Notes: generated by a model not told the origin, from the letters alone. DNA of 64,000 nt from Rothia terrae (GCF_012396615.1 NZ_JAAXPV010000009.1:44026-108025), one strand, 5' to 3'; positions 52,035 to 61,322 are shown, numbered from the stretch's first letter. Made by a program: numbers and translations.

Positions 52035-52907
52035 TTAGGCGGCTTTCGCTACGACGGCTTGTTCGCGGGGTACCAGTTGCATGGAACGCGCGATGGTGCG
52101 GTGCCATTTGTTGGAGGGAAGGTAAGGGTTGAGTGCTGCCATTCCGGTGGCGAATTTAGAGATTTTGGTGGGTCGCACTCCCCCGCGCCAGAGCATTTTA
52201 TCGGCGATCGAGGGGGCTGTTCCCGATTTGGTTTCGATGATGACCATGCCCGGTGCCGTGTATTCGGTACCTTCCCTGTAGGGCAGGTGTGAGCTCAGTG
52301 CGAACTCGCTCATGGGCGTCCACGTGAGTGAAGTGTCGATGGTCATGCGGGCGTCGATGGGGTTGTTCGCTGATTCAGGGAGGAAAACAGTGGTGCGGCG
52401 GTATCCGGTGGTCAGCACGGGTGAGAAGCGTGAGGGGTCTTCATCGAGCAGTCCGGTCAGCGATTCGCCCACGTAGGCGAGGCCTTCAGCGTTGAGCCGG
52501 GCTCGATCTCGCGTCGGGTATTCGATGCGTTCTTTGACCGTGACCGCGCGGGCGCCTTCGGTTTTTACCTCCAGGTAGGTGGCACCTGTATCAAGGTAGC
52601 TACGCGTGCGCACCTTATAACGGTTGCGCCTGCCCAAGGCCGCCAGCATGTAACTTGAGAGCTTGGGGGTGTCGAAGTAAACCGAGTCGTAGGCGAACTC
52701 TCGTACACCATTGATTTCAAGTACCTGCGCGTTAGCTGGCAGTTCTTGCAGGATGCGTGAGGCGGTCAGCGCATCCACAATGTACTTGCGGTCGATGCGG
52801 GTTTGCATAGCTGCCTTGGCGTTGAGTTCTTCGAGCGAAATGCCCGTGCGGGTCTCAGGTAGAAGACTTTGCGGGTTTTGCGCTGATACGGGTGACAGGC
52901 TGTTCAC
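52035..52907 (-). CDS. VTC-domain protein (polyphosphate polymerase type)
   Basis: 290 aa. The CYTH/VTC tunnel fold is recognisable from RIDRKYIVDALTASRIL, YDSVYFDTPKLSSYM, the basic RRNRYKVRTRSYLDTG, and EVKTEGARAVTVKERIEY. These are Lys/Arg-rich strands lining the triphosphate tunnel, and the later acidic ETKSGTAP. In yeast this domain synthesises polyphosphate from ATP. It lies between the DUF4956 and the beta-helix lipoprotein genes, an association seen in many bacteria. Whether polyphosphate or another phosphoryl product is made is unknown. Confidence 0.88.
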   Translation of the reverse strand: MNSLSPVSAQNPQSLLPETRTGISLEELNAKAAMQTRIDRKYIVDALTASRILQELPANAQVLEINGVREFAYDSVYFDTPKLSSYMLAALGRRNRYKVRTRSYLDTGATYLEVKTEGARAVTVKERIEYPTRDRARLNAEGLAYVGESLTGLLDEDPSRFSPVLTTGYRRTTVFLPESANNPIDARMTIDTSLTWTPMSEFALSSHLPYREGTEYTAPGMVIIETKSGTAPSIADKMLWRGGVRPTKISKFATGMAALNPYLPSNKWHRTIARSMQLVPREQAVVAKAA

Positions 52908-52961
52908 GTGTTTTCTCGTTTCTGATAGCTGGCGTTGGGGCGGGTGTAAGGAGCTGAGAGA

Positions 52962-53603
52962 TCAGTGGGAGGAGTGCACGGGGATGCGGCTGGTCAGCTC
53001 GGCAGCGGTATCGGGGACCAGTCCCTGCATTGAGCGGTTGGGGATTACCGCGTCCTTGGTGCTGTAGCGAATATCGACCAGAGTTTTGTCGTTGACGAGG
53101 TCGAGATCCAAGATGGTGACGGTTTCGATTGAGTAACCGAGTTTTTTGCCCAGGTAAGCTTTGAGGTCTTCGTCGTTGCTGATAGCGCGATCGACGGTGA
53201 CGGTTTGCTGGCGCAGGGTTTTCATGACGGAGCGAGAATCGCTGATGCCCATAACTGCTAGGATGAGAACCATGAGGCCAAGCATGAGGCCGACAGGTTC
53301 TAGGCCGATTCCGGCGAGCAGGCCGATGGCGAGTGCGCAGAAGTAGTAGGCGACTTCGCGCTGATCAAGTTCGGTTGAGCGCAGTCGGATGATTGAAAGA
53401 ACACCGAACAGTCCCATGCCCATGCCGGCGCTGGTGGCATCAGCGTTAGCGAGAGCCACAGTGACTGCGAAGACACCGACGTTGATGACGAGGTATGACA
53501 CCACGAGGTCACGGCGCTTGTGGCGGGAGAGGTACATGGCGCACAAAAGTGCAATGGCGATGATATCGGCAAAAGCGACGAAGAGAATGTCGGTGGGGTT
53601 CAT
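52962..53603 (-). CDS. DUF4956 membrane protein
   Basis: 213 aa with four to five membrane helices in the first ~125 residues (PTDILFVAFADIIAIALLC; DLVVSYLVINVGVFAVTVAL; a GMGMGLFGVLSIIRLRSTELDQREVAYYF block interrupted by the conserved RLRS motif; and AIGLLAGIGLEPVGLML). A cytoplasmic ACT/ferredoxin-like tail follows. The RLRSxE block is the family signature. It is the first gene of the operon with VTC and the beta-helix lipoprotein. Confidence 0.88.
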   Translation of the reverse strand: MNPTDILFVAFADIIAIALLCAMYLSRHKRRDLVVSYLVINVGVFAVTVALANADATSAGMGMGLFGVLSIIRLRSTELDQREVAYYFCALAIGLLAGIGLEPVGLMLGLMVLILAVMGISDSRSVMKTLRQQTVTVDRAISNDEDLKAYLGKKLGYSIETVTILDLDLVNDKTLVDIRYSTKDAVIPNRSMQGLVPDTAAELTSRIPVHSSH

Positions 53604-53813
53604 GCTTGGGTTCTTTCACGGTTGTTTGCGATTGATTGCATTAACTACTGTGAAAGTTCAAGCTGTGTTTACCCTATGTTTAACTTAGCCCTAACTTATG
53701 AGCCTTTAAGTCCCGCTTAAAAGGCAGCTTAAGAGAACCGGCGAGAAGGATTCTTTGCCGTCTGTGACCGTATTGCGAGAGCCTACCTAGCATTCGGTGA
53801 AGGATGCGAGTAC

Positions 53814-54812
53814 CTACAAGAGCTCGTCGATGAGGTTTTCGAGGGCGCTACGGGCGTCGGTGCGCCACACATAGGTTGCTTTGTGGTCAGCGCGCGTGGG
53901 ACCAGCATTGATAATGCCTACAGGCTTACCGGAACGCAGGGCATCCAGCACCAGCTTGTAACCGCTCATCACCGCGACCGAAGATCCCACAATCAGTAGC
54001 GAACGCGCATCCGCCAGCATCTGACGCATGTTTTCTTTACGCTCGACGGGTACGTTCTCGCCAAAATACACCACATTGGGTTTGAGTTTTTCTGAACCGC
54101 AGCTCAAGCATCCAACCATCTGAAAGTCAGCGATGAAAGAGTCGCTGAGATCGACATCGCCATCGGGGTTGACCTGAAGTTCCTGGTCGTTGAGGCGCTC
54201 AAGGTAGCCGGGGTTTGCGGCCTCTAACCGGTCATCGAGCGAGGTACGGTTTTCAATAAAACCGCAATCTAAACACTCAATTTTAGAAAGGTCGCCGTGC
54301 AGGGTTACCACGTTCTGGCTACCGGCAGCATTATGCAGACCGTCAACGTTTTGGGTAATGACGCCGCTCATCGCACCAGCTTCCTCAAGTTCAGCGAGCG
54401 CAAAATGCACGACGTTGGGCGCAGCCAGCTTCATCTGCCGCCAGCCCACGTACGAGCGCGCCCAGTAGCGGTGCCGGGCACCGGCGTCGTACTTAAACTC
54501 TTGGTAGGTCATGGGCCGATGACAGCGCAAAGACCCGTTAGGCCCGCGATAATCGGGAATGCCTGAATCAGTAGAAACACCCGCGCCTGTTAGCACCAGA
54601 ACATTGCCGGTACGCAACATATCGGTAATTCCCGCGGACGCCTCAGCAGCATCCTGCACGAATCCGGCATCTTCAACGACGCGGGCAATCGAGCGCAGCG
54701 CCGCCGCGTGGGTAGCAGCGATGTCAGCGCGTTGAAGAGACTGTTCGTCAGCGTAGCGAATAGCAGAATGAGCGGAACCAGAGTTTGCGAAAGTTTCAGA
54801 TGTACTGTGCAC
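53814..54812 (-). CDS. Sir2-family NAD-dependent protein deacylase
   Basis: 332 aa from GTG at 54812. Sirtuin core: LTGAGVSTDSGIPDYRGPNG, TQNVDGLHNAAGS, catalytic His in VTLHGDLSKIEC, structural zinc pairs CLDCG and CLSCG, and later GSSVAVMSGYKL and INAGPTRAD. The ~55-residue N-terminal extension before the Rossmann core and the wide spacing between the zinc pairs (~75 residues) resemble SIRT4-like class II sirtuins of actinobacteria. Acetyl-CoA synthetase (acs at 6 kb) is a plausible substrate, by analogy. Confidence 0.93.
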   Translation of the reverse strand: MHSTSETFANSGSAHSAIRYADEQSLQRADIAATHAAALRSIARVVEDAGFVQDAAEASAGITDMLRTGNVLVLTGAGVSTDSGIPDYRGPNGSLRCHRPMTYQEFKYDAGARHRYWARSYVGWRQMKLAAPNVVHFALAELEEAGAMSGVITQNVDGLHNAAGSQNVVTLHGDLSKIECLDCGFIENRTSLDDRLEAANPGYLERLNDQELQVNPDGDVDLSDSFIADFQMVGCLSCGSEKLKPNVVYFGENVPVERKENMRQMLADARSLLIVGSSVAVMSGYKLVLDALRSGKPVGIINAGPTRADHKATYVWRTDARSALENLIDELL

Positions 54813-54881
54813 GTTTTCATTATGGCGCGTTTGCAGTGGCCTCGCACGGGTGTTTGCGCTGAGGGAAAGTTCCTTAAAGGT

Positions 54882-54916
54882 AGTAGCTCCCCCGTGCGCT
54901 GCACGAGGGAGCTACT
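54882..54916 (-). terminator. Terminator of clpB
   Basis: AGTAGCTCCC (54882-54891) pairs with GGGAGCTACT (54907-54916), with further GTGC/GCAC pairing inside. On the minus strand it follows clpB directly with CTTTAAGG after it. Confidence 0.75.
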
Positions 54917-54930
54917 GTTGAGATACCGGT

Positions 54931-57525
54931 TTAGCGGCTAGCGGTGACGGTCAGTCCGTCCATGGACACGTCGGGGTTGACGTCCACGGTCACGGTGTCA
55001 CCGTCGCGTACTTCGCCAGCGAGAATTCCCTTAGCCAGGCGGTCGCCGATTTCGCGCTGAACCAAGCGGCGTAGCGGACGCGCACCGTAGCTCGGATCGT
55101 AACCGGCAAGTCCCAGCCATTCGATAGCGGCATCGGTGACATCCAGGTTCAAGCGGCGGTCAACCAGACGCTGAGCCATGGAGTCAATCTGCAGTCCGAC
55201 AATCTTGCCAAGGTCCTCCGCACTGAGCGGTTCGAACATGATGATGTCGTCCAGGCGATTGAGGAACTCCGGCTTGAAGGACGCATTCACCACGCCCATC
55301 ACAGCTGACTGGCGCGCATCCTCAGCAAGATTCTGATCAATCAAGAACTGTGAGCCCATGTTCGAGGTCAGAATCAGAATGACGTTGCGGAAGTCCACGG
55401 TGCGACCCTGTCCATCGGTCAGGCGACCATCATCGAGCACCTGCAAAAGGATGTCGAAGACCTCAGGATGAGCCTTTTCAACCTCGTCCAGCAAAACCAC
55501 CGAGTAGGGACGACGGCGTACAGCTTCGGTCAGCTGACCACCTTCTTCGTAACCCACGTATCCCGGAGGAGCACCGACCAAACGCGCTACCGAATGCTTC
55601 TCGGCGTACTCGCTCATATCAATGCGAACCAGTGCACGCTCATCATCGAACTGGAACTCAGCCAAAGCCTTCGCAAGCTCAGTCTTGCCGACGCCGGTGG
55701 GACCCAGGAACATGAAGGAACCAATGGGACGGTCGGGGTCTGAGATGCCCGCGCGGGAACGGCGCACCGCATCCGCAACAGCTGTGACAGCCTTACGCTG
55801 ACCGATCAGACGTTTGCCAAGTTCTTCTTCCATGTGCAGCAACTTCTCGGACTCGCCCTGCAACATGCGTCCGGCAGGAATACCTGTCCAGGCTGAGATA
55901 ACCTCGGCGATGTCATCGGCAGTAACTTCTTCAGAAACCATAGTTTCGGTCTCTGCCACGGCGGCTTCTGCGCGCTGAGCTTCAGCCAGCTGAGCCTCCA
56001 GCGAAGGAATTTCGCCGTAGAGGATGCGGGAGGCATCCGCCAGGTTGCCCTCGCGCTGAGCGACCTCAGCCTTAGAGCGCAACTCATCAATCTCAGACTT
56101 AAGATCACCGACGCGGTTGAGCCCAGCCTTCTCAGCCTCCCAACGCGCATTGAGGGCATCCAGCTGTTCTTTCTTATCAGCCATGTCAGCGCGAAGAGCC
56201 TCAAGGCGTTCGACGGACGCGGGGTCGGTCTCATTCGACAGCGCCAGCTCTTCCATGGTCAGGCGGTCAACCGCGCGACGTAGCTGGTCGATTTCCTCGG
56301 GCGCCGAGTCGATTTCCATGCGCAGGCGGCTAGCTGCCTCATCAATCAGGTCAATCGCCTTATCGGGCAGCTGACGCGAGGGAATGTAGCGGTTCGACAG
56401 GTTAGCCGCTGCCACTAGTGCGGAGTCAGCAATCGAGACCTTGTGGTGTGCCTCGTAGCGTTCCTTGAGTCCGCGCAAAATACCGATGGTGTCATCCACG
56501 CTCGGCTCGCCCACATAGACCTGCTGGAAGCGGCGCTCCAGTGCGGCGTCCTTCTCAATGTTTTCGCGGTACTCGTCGAGGGTGGTAGCACCAATCAGGC
56601 GCAGCTCGCCGCGAGCCAGCATAGGCTTGAGCATGTTGCCCGCGTCCATAGAACCTTCGGTAGCGCCAGCGCCCACCACGGTGTGAATCTCGTCGATGAA
56701 GGTAACAATCTGCCCCTCAGACTTCTTGATTTCCTCAAGCACAGCCTTCAGGCGTTCCTCGAACTCGCCGCGGTACTTAGCGCCCGCAACCATTGAGCCG
56801 AGGTCCAGCGAGATGAGTGTCTTACCGCGCAGAGACTCGGGAACGTCGCCCGAAACCATGCGCTGTGCCAGGCCTTCAACCACAGCGGTCTTACCGACGC
56901 CGGGCTCACCGATGAGCACCGGGTTGTTCTTGGTGCGGCGTGAGAGCACCTGAATGACGCGGCGAATCTCGCCATCACGACCGATCACGGGGTCAAGCTT
57001 GCCTTCGCGCGCAACGGCGGTGAGGTCGGTGCCGTACTTTTCAAGGGCCTGGAAAGTACCCTCGGGGTCAGGGGTATTCACGGTGCGGTCTCCTCTCACA
57101 CTCGGAATAGTAGCTTCAATAGTTTCGGCGGTTGCGCCGTTGTCGTGGAGCGCGCGGGCGGCATCGTCGGTGCCGGATGCGATGCCCAGCAATAGCATTT
57201 CGGTGGAGACGTACTCGTCACCAAACTGTTCTGCTTTTTGCTGCGCGGTTTGGATGGCGGTCAGTGCTGTGCGTGAGAACTGCGCTTGGCCAGCTGATGC
57301 GCCCTGCACACTGGGCAGTTTCTTGATAGCGGCGGATGCTGCGGTTGAGACCGCGTCGATGTTTACGGCTGCCGCTTTGAGCACTGCGACGGCGACGCCT
57401 TCGCGCTGGTCCATGAGCGCTTTGAGCATGTGCGCCGGTTCAATGTTGGGGTTGCCTGCCGTTTGCGCGTTCATGTTCGCGCCGGATAAGGCTTCTTGAG
57501 TTTTAGTGGTGAATTTCGGGTTCAT
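54931..57525 (-). CDS. clpB: Disaggregase chaperone ClpB
   Basis: 864 aa from the ATG at 57525 behind GGAGG; the longer frame upstream crosses the promoter. AAA+ Hsp100 unfoldase that rescues aggregated proteins with DnaK. An N-terminal Clp_N repeat domain is followed by the first AAA domain with Walker [10 protein letters not shown], the middle coiled-coil (residues ~410-530), and the second AAA domain with GPTGVGKTE and pore motif GYVGYEEGG. No ClpP-binding tripeptide loop is evident, agreeing with ClpB. A HAIR operator precedes the gene. Confidence 0.97.
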   Translation of the reverse strand: MNPKFTTKTQEALSGANMNAQTAGNPNIEPAHMLKALMDQREGVAVAVLKAAAVNIDAVSTAASAAIKKLPSVQGASAGQAQFSRTALTAIQTAQQKAEQFGDEYVSTEMLLLGIASGTDDAARALHDNGATAETIEATIPSVRGDRTVNTPDPEGTFQALEKYGTDLTAVAREGKLDPVIGRDGEIRRVIQVLSRRTKNNPVLIGEPGVGKTAVVEGLAQRMVSGDVPESLRGKTLISLDLGSMVAGAKYRGEFEERLKAVLEEIKKSEGQIVTFIDEIHTVVGAGATEGSMDAGNMLKPMLARGELRLIGATTLDEYRENIEKDAALERRFQQVYVGEPSVDDTIGILRGLKERYEAHHKVSIADSALVAAANLSNRYIPSRQLPDKAIDLIDEAASRLRMEIDSAPEEIDQLRRAVDRLTMEELALSNETDPASVERLEALRADMADKKEQLDALNARWEAEKAGLNRVGDLKSEIDELRSKAEVAQREGNLADASRILYGEIPSLEAQLAEAQRAEAAVAETETMVSEEVTADDIAEVISAWTGIPAGRMLQGESEKLLHMEEELGKRLIGQRKAVTAVADAVRRSRAGISDPDRPIGSFMFLGPTGVGKTELAKALAEFQFDDERALVRIDMSEYAEKHSVARLVGAPPGYVGYEEGGQLTEAVRRRPYSVVLLDEVEKAHPEVFDILLQVLDDGRLTDGQGRTVDFRNVILILTSNMGSQFLIDQNLAEDARQSAVMGVVNASFKPEFLNRLDDIIMFEPLSAEDLGKIVGLQIDSMAQRLVDRRLNLDVTDAAIEWLGLAGYDPSYGARPLRRLVQREIGDRLAKGILAGEVRDGDTVTVDVNPDVSMDGLTVTASR

Positions 57526-57612
57526 GTTTCCTCCTTGTCTTAGCTCGTAGGATGCTGGCGTCCGCGAGTATCTTGATTTACCCGCAACCTTGCTTCCAGC
57601 TCTTTTAGCTAA

Positions 57613-57633
57613 CTTGAGTCTACTACACTCAAC
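57613..57633 (-). promoter_or_regulatory. HAIR operator (HspR binding) upstream of clpB
   Basis: CTTGAGT-N7-ACTCAAC (57613-57619, 57627-57633) matches the HAIR consensus CTTGAGT-N7-ACTCAAG at 13 of 14 positions, 88 bp upstream of the clpB start. This is the site where HspR represses dnaK/clpB heat-shock genes in actinobacteria. hspR itself is not in the window. Confidence 0.88.
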
Positions 57634-57718
57634 TTTGGTTTGTAAAGCATCTTTTACCCCAACATTTTCTGCACGCCCGCACCAAAGCCCCATCCCGCGT
57701 CCGCGCTCACCCCATACC

Positions 57719-57827
57719 CAAAGTGACCACCCGAACGTCAAAGTGACCACGTAAACGTCAAATTCTTATACTTTTCGGGAGTAATTTGACGTTTACGTGG
57801 TCACAATGAAGGTTACGTGGTCACCTT
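57719..57827. repeat. Nested inverted repeats upstream of clpB
   Basis: A perfect 22-bp inverted repeat, positions 57743-57764 and 57783-57804 with an 18-nt spacer. It is flanked by one further copy of the end motif GTGACCAC on the left (57723-57730) and one GTGGTCAC on the right (57817-57824), giving four copies in mirrored order. The surrounding gap 57526-57874 (349 bp) has no gene. Confidence 0.8.
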
Positions 57828-57874
57828 GGCGCGATGAGGGGTTTGCGGGGCGAGATAAGGGTCAGGACGCGACA

Positions 57875-58420
57875 CTACTCCAGGAACTCATACGTGTAGT
57901 TTTCGCGTGCCCGCGCTTCTTCGGCGTCCTCATCAACACCAGCCAAGGCGCGCTCAGTCTTGCGCTTCTCTATCAGAGCCAGAATTAAGGATGCGACAGC
58001 CAGGCACATGGTCAGGATGCCGAAGGTGTTACCAAAGCCGGCGGACAGCCCCACAAACGAGTCACCAAAAACCCGCGATGCCGCCGAAACGATCTGCCCA
58101 TCCTTCCTGTCGGGCACTAAGAAACCGAAAATCAGAGCCAGCACGAACGCCCCGCAGTACACCAGAACAATCAGCGGTGTCGTCGCGCCCCCGTGCATCT
58201 TGGCGTCCTTGCGCATCAGCCACACGGCGCACGCCATCACGATAAACAGCATCGGCCCAAAACTAACCGCAAAGATAGGCATCAGCGTTCCGCCCGCGCC
58301 AAAGAGCGCGCGTCCGGCAACTATCCACAGTGCCGCCACCAGCGCCAGCACATAACCCACCGCGGGCACACCGCGGGTAAAGACGTTCGATGATCTGTTT
58401 GAGGCAGTAATTTTTTGCAC
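57875..58420 (-). CDS. Hypothetical four-helix membrane protein
   Basis: 181 aa. Four hydrophobic helices (VPAVGYVLALVAALWIVAG, FGPMLFIVMACAVWLM, PLIVLVYCGAFVLALIFGFLV and NTFGILTMCLAVASLILALI) and an acidic, Tyr-containing C-terminus. No recognised family. Likely monocistronic and possibly transcribed from near the dps/HAD side; no function suggested. Confidence 0.65.
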   Translation of the reverse strand: MQKITASNRSSNVFTRGVPAVGYVLALVAALWIVAGRALFGAGGTLMPIFAVSFGPMLFIVMACAVWLMRKDAKMHGGATTPLIVLVYCGAFVLALIFGFLVPDRKDGQIVSAASRVFGDSFVGLSAGFGNTFGILTMCLAVASLILALIEKRKTERALAGVDEDAEEARARENYTYEFLE

Positions 58421-58502
58421 GTCACCATTTTACGAAAGTCATTTTGCGTCATGCACTTCTCTCAACTTCAACGCGGGCAAAACTGACCGGTAGGCTTAAA
58501 AC

Positions 58503-59165
58503 ATGAGCGATTACGTATATCCCGAAGCTATTTTGTTCGACCACGACGGCACTCTTGTTGACACTGAACCGGTGTGGGCTGAGGCTAAAGAGGCAATTTC
58601 TCACAAGTACGGTAAGGAGTGGAGCGAGCAGGATACCTTGGATGCGTTGGGCCAGCCGATGCAGGTTACCTACGATATTCTGCGTCGCAACGGTGTGCCG
58701 CTGAGCGATGAAGAGATTTACGACGCGCTGGTGAACCACGCGATTGAGCACGCTAAAAATGAGAGCGTTGAGCTTCTTCCCGGCGTCGCCGGCTTGCTCC
58801 AGGAGGTAGCAGACGCCGGTATTCCCTGTGCGATTGTCACTAACGCTACCCGCCACATTGCCGAGGTAACTGCATCCCTGGCTCCCGGGGGACTTTTCAA
58901 AACTATTGTCACCAACGATGATGTCAAAAATGCTAAGCCTGATCCCGAGCCCTACCTTCTGGCGGCTCAGCGCCTGGGTGTAGATCCTACCAAGTGCGTA
59001 GCTGTTGAAGATTCCCCGAGCGGTGTTGCAAGTGCGACAGCTGCCGGGTTGAAAGTTGTTGTCGTGCCGGGTATGCAGCCGGTTCCCGAAGGTAAGGGAG
59101 ATCTTCGTATCAAGCATGAGGATCTCATCTTTGACCAAATCCTTAAATTGAATAATTCAAAATAA
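58503..59165 (+). CDS. HAD-superfamily phosphatase (beta-phosphoglucomutase-like)
   Basis: 220 aa. HAD motif I is LFDHDGTLVDTEPVW, motif II VTNATRH, motif III with Lys in NAKPDPEPYLLA, and motif IV VEDSPSGVASATAAG. The alpha-helical cap between motifs I and II is the small C1 cap of the phosphatase/phosphomutase group. Likely hydrolyses a sugar phosphate; the substrate cannot be told. It is followed by dps on the same strand after ~100 bp. Confidence 0.9.
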   Translation: MSDYVYPEAILFDHDGTLVDTEPVWAEAKEAISHKYGKEWSEQDTLDALGQPMQVTYDILRRNGVPLSDEEIYDALVNHAIEHAKNESVELLPGVAGLLQEVADAGIPCAIVTNATRHIAEVTASLAPGGLFKTIVTNDDVKNAKPDPEPYLLAAQRLGVDPTKCVAVEDSPSGVASATAAGLKVVVVPGMQPVPEGKGDLRIKHEDLIFDQILKLNNSK

Positions 59166-59269
59166 CACTAGATTTAATGAGCGTTCCAGAGTACAGTGTT
59201 AAGTAAGCTTCCAAATCAACGCAGGGTTTTATATCCGAGCCCCGCGCGTCGCGAAAGGAAAAATCAACA

Positions 59270-59776
59270 ATGTCGAACAAGAATGCATCATTTACTGTCC
59301 CCGGTCTCACCGAAGAAACCGGCCACCACGTAGGCGAGACCTTGCAGTTGCGCTTGCACGCAATGAACGACCTACACCTCACTCTCAAGCACGCTCACTG
59401 GAACGTTGTTGGCCCCAACTTCATTGCAGTACACGAAATGCTTGACCCCCAGGTTGACCTCGTTCGCGGCTTCGCAGATGAGATTGCCGAACGCATGGCA
59501 GCTATGGGCGTTTCACCCAGCGGCGTTCCCGGCGCATTGGTAGAAGCACGCACTTGGAGCGACTACTCCGTTGACCGCGCTGGCGCAATTGACCACATCC
59601 GCGCACTCAACGACGTCTACACCGGCGTTATCGAGGATCACCGCGCAGCAATCGCCAAGGTTGGCGACGTCGACCCCATCACCGAGGACCTCCTCATCGG
59701 CCAGACCGCTGAACTCGAGAAGTTCCAGTGGTTTTTGCGTGCTCACCTCGAAAACGGTTCGGGCGAGCTGAGCTAA
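59270..59776 (+). CDS. dps: Dps family ferritin-like DNA-protection protein
   Basis: 168 aa. Forms a 12-mer storing iron and detoxifying peroxide. The intersubunit ferroxidase ligands are seen in LKHAHWNVVGPNFIAVHEMLD and FADEIAERM (His, His, Asp, Glu pattern). The basic N-terminus is short. It has a promoter region with GAAAGGAAAA before the ATG and a strong terminator 16 bp after the stop. Confidence 0.95.
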   Translation: MSNKNASFTVPGLTEETGHHVGETLQLRLHAMNDLHLTLKHAHWNVVGPNFIAVHEMLDPQVDLVRGFADEIAERMAAMGVSPSGVPGALVEARTWSDYSVDRAGAIDHIRALNDVYTGVIEDHRAAIAKVGDVDPITEDLLIGQTAELEKFQWFLRAHLENGSGELS

Positions 59777-59792
59777 TCACTCGCACTTTTAC

Positions 59793-59829
59793 AAAAGGAC
59801 GATGCGCCCGCCGCGCGTCGTCCTTTTTA
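59793..59829 (+). terminator. Terminator of dps
   Basis: AAAAGGACGA (59793-59802) pairs with TCGTCCTTTT (59818-59827), with GC-rich inner pairing and a T5 tail. Confidence 0.9.
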
Positions 59830-59939
59830 GTGCCCAAAATCGAAAAATTCAGCAAGACGAACTTTTAGAATTCGGTGGTTACACTCACCCGATTATTTCT
59901 TATAAACACGCTATGCACCGCACTACACTGAAATGCATA

Positions 59940-60107
59940 CGAAGGGGAGTAGTTCCCACCGGCTAGGTTTGAACAACACTAGCCAAAGCGGTTTATCGAC
60001 ATACTGGTTGCGCGATGCACCCGGTAAACCACCTCGTTTTTACAGGATTCGAGGCGAGCGAGACCTTCGGCCCATTAGACACAGTTCTTGGCCGAAGTCT
60101 CTTTTCT
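59940..60107 (+). ncRNA. yybP-ykoY manganese riboswitch with terminator
   Basis: The family signatures are present: CGAAGGGGAGTAG at the 5' side, CGACATACTGG (59997-60007) and GCGAGACCTTCG (ending at 60069). Helices: P1 CGAAGG (59940-59945) with CCTTCG (60064-60069); GGCTAG with CTAGCC; GGTTTA with TAAACC. The 3' strand of P1 also forms part of a terminator, AGACCTTCGGCC (60061-60072) with GGCCGAAGTCT (60090-60100), followed by CTTTTCTT. So aptamer and terminator exclude each other. Mn2+ binding would favour P1 and turn the transporter on. Function is inferred from the known class; the structure is read from the sequence. Confidence 0.88.
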
Positions 60108-60143
60108 TAGAACTCGGCCATATGCAACACACGGAAGTGAGTT

Positions 60144-61292
60144 ATGGACCGAAACGCACCATCATCGGTGATTGCAACCGATACAAGCATGCATAAAACC
60201 GTTGCACATCCTTCTAAAGCTCAAATTCGCCGCTGGCGCCGCTATCTCGCAGAAGAAATTTCAGAAGCTCACATCTACTCTGTTCTCGCGCGACGTTCAT
60301 CGGGTAAAGAGGCTGAGATCCTTCAAGAAGTAGCCAACGCCGAATTGCGCCACCAGAACCATTGGCGCGCTCTTTTGGGTGAGCACGCGCATCCTGAACC
60401 TCGTCCGTCAGCATCAGCTCGCATGTTGCAGTTGCTTGCTAAAAACTTTGGCACCGTTTTTGTGCTGGCTCTTGCCCAGCGCGCTGAAGGACGCTCCCCC
60501 TACGCGGAGGACCCTGATGCGACCGAGGCTATGGCGGCAGATGAAGCAATCCATGAGGAAATCATTCGTGCCCTTTCAACGTCAGGACGCGAGAAGCTTT
60601 CGGGCAACTTTCGTGCGGCGGTGTTTGGTGCTAACGATGGTCTGGTTTCAAACGTCGCGCTGATTATGGGTATCGGCGCATCGGGTGCCTCAAGCAGCAT
60701 GGTACTTCTGAGCGGTATTGCCGGCCTCCTTGCAGGCGCGCTTTCAATGGCCGCCGGCGAATTTGTATCCGTTCGTTCACAGCGCGAGATGTTGGACGCA
60801 TCCCGCCCCACACAGGTGACACTCAGCGTCGCGCAGGATCTCGATATCAACGAGAACGAACTTGTACTGATTTATAAGGCACGCGGCATGAGCGATGAGG
60901 CCGCCCATCACCGCGCCATGGAACGCTTTGGACGCCTGGACTGCGACTGCGATCCTTCGCTCTCTTACAACCCCGCTATGGAAGAAGAGGATGCACCGCA
61001 GGAGCACGGTGCGCTCGGTAGCGATATTGGCGCGGCAGCCTCCAGCTTCTGCTTCTTCGCATCCGGCGCACTCATTCCGATCCTGCCCTATATCTTTGGT
61101 TTGGGCGGCACCTTCGCGATGATTCTTTCACTGGTACTGGTTGGCATTGCCCTCATGGGAACAGGTGCGATTGTTGGCTTACTCTCTGGTGCATCGCCTT
61201 TCAAACGTGGCGTGCGACAGCTTGCTATTGGCTACGGCGCGGCACTGGCAACCTATCTTCTGGGTCTACTCTTTGGAGCGACAGTCGGCTAA
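60144..61292 (+). CDS. Ferritin-like/VIT1 family iron-manganese transporter (MbfA type)
   Basis: 382 aa. The N-terminal ~125 residues form a ferritin-like (rubrerythrin) domain with metal ligands in EEISEAHIY and EVANAELRHQNHW, and EAMAADEAIHEEI. The C-terminal VIT1/CCC1 domain has five helices beginning NFRAAVFGANDGLVSNVALIMG, with MAAGEFVSVRSQREML near the second helix. MbfA-like proteins export Fe2+ or Mn2+ from the cytoplasm. The start ATG (60144) has GGAAGTGAG upstream. The riboswitch upstream indicates that Mn2+ is the regulated metal. Confidence 0.93.
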   Translation: MDRNAPSSVIATDTSMHKTVAHPSKAQIRRWRRYLAEEISEAHIYSVLARRSSGKEAEILQEVANAELRHQNHWRALLGEHAHPEPRPSASARMLQLLAKNFGTVFVLALAQRAEGRSPYAEDPDATEAMAADEAIHEEIIRALSTSGREKLSGNFRAAVFGANDGLVSNVALIMGIGASGASSSMVLLSGIAGLLAGALSMAAGEFVSVRSQREMLDASRPTQVTLSVAQDLDINENELVLIYKARGMSDEAAHHRAMERFGRLDCDCDPSLSYNPAMEEEDAPQEHGALGSDIGAAASSFCFFASGALIPILPYIFGLGGTFAMILSLVLVGIALMGTGAIVGLLSGASPFKRGVRQLAIGYGAALATYLLGLLFGATVG

Positions 61293-61322
61293 TCTGCGGT
61301 AACTCATCAATACATAAAAATG

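Noticed and set aside
60189..61292. Alternative start of the VIT1-type gene at 60189
   Set aside because: The internal ATG lacks a ribosome site, whereas 60144 has GGAAGTGAG at good spacing after the riboswitch terminator.
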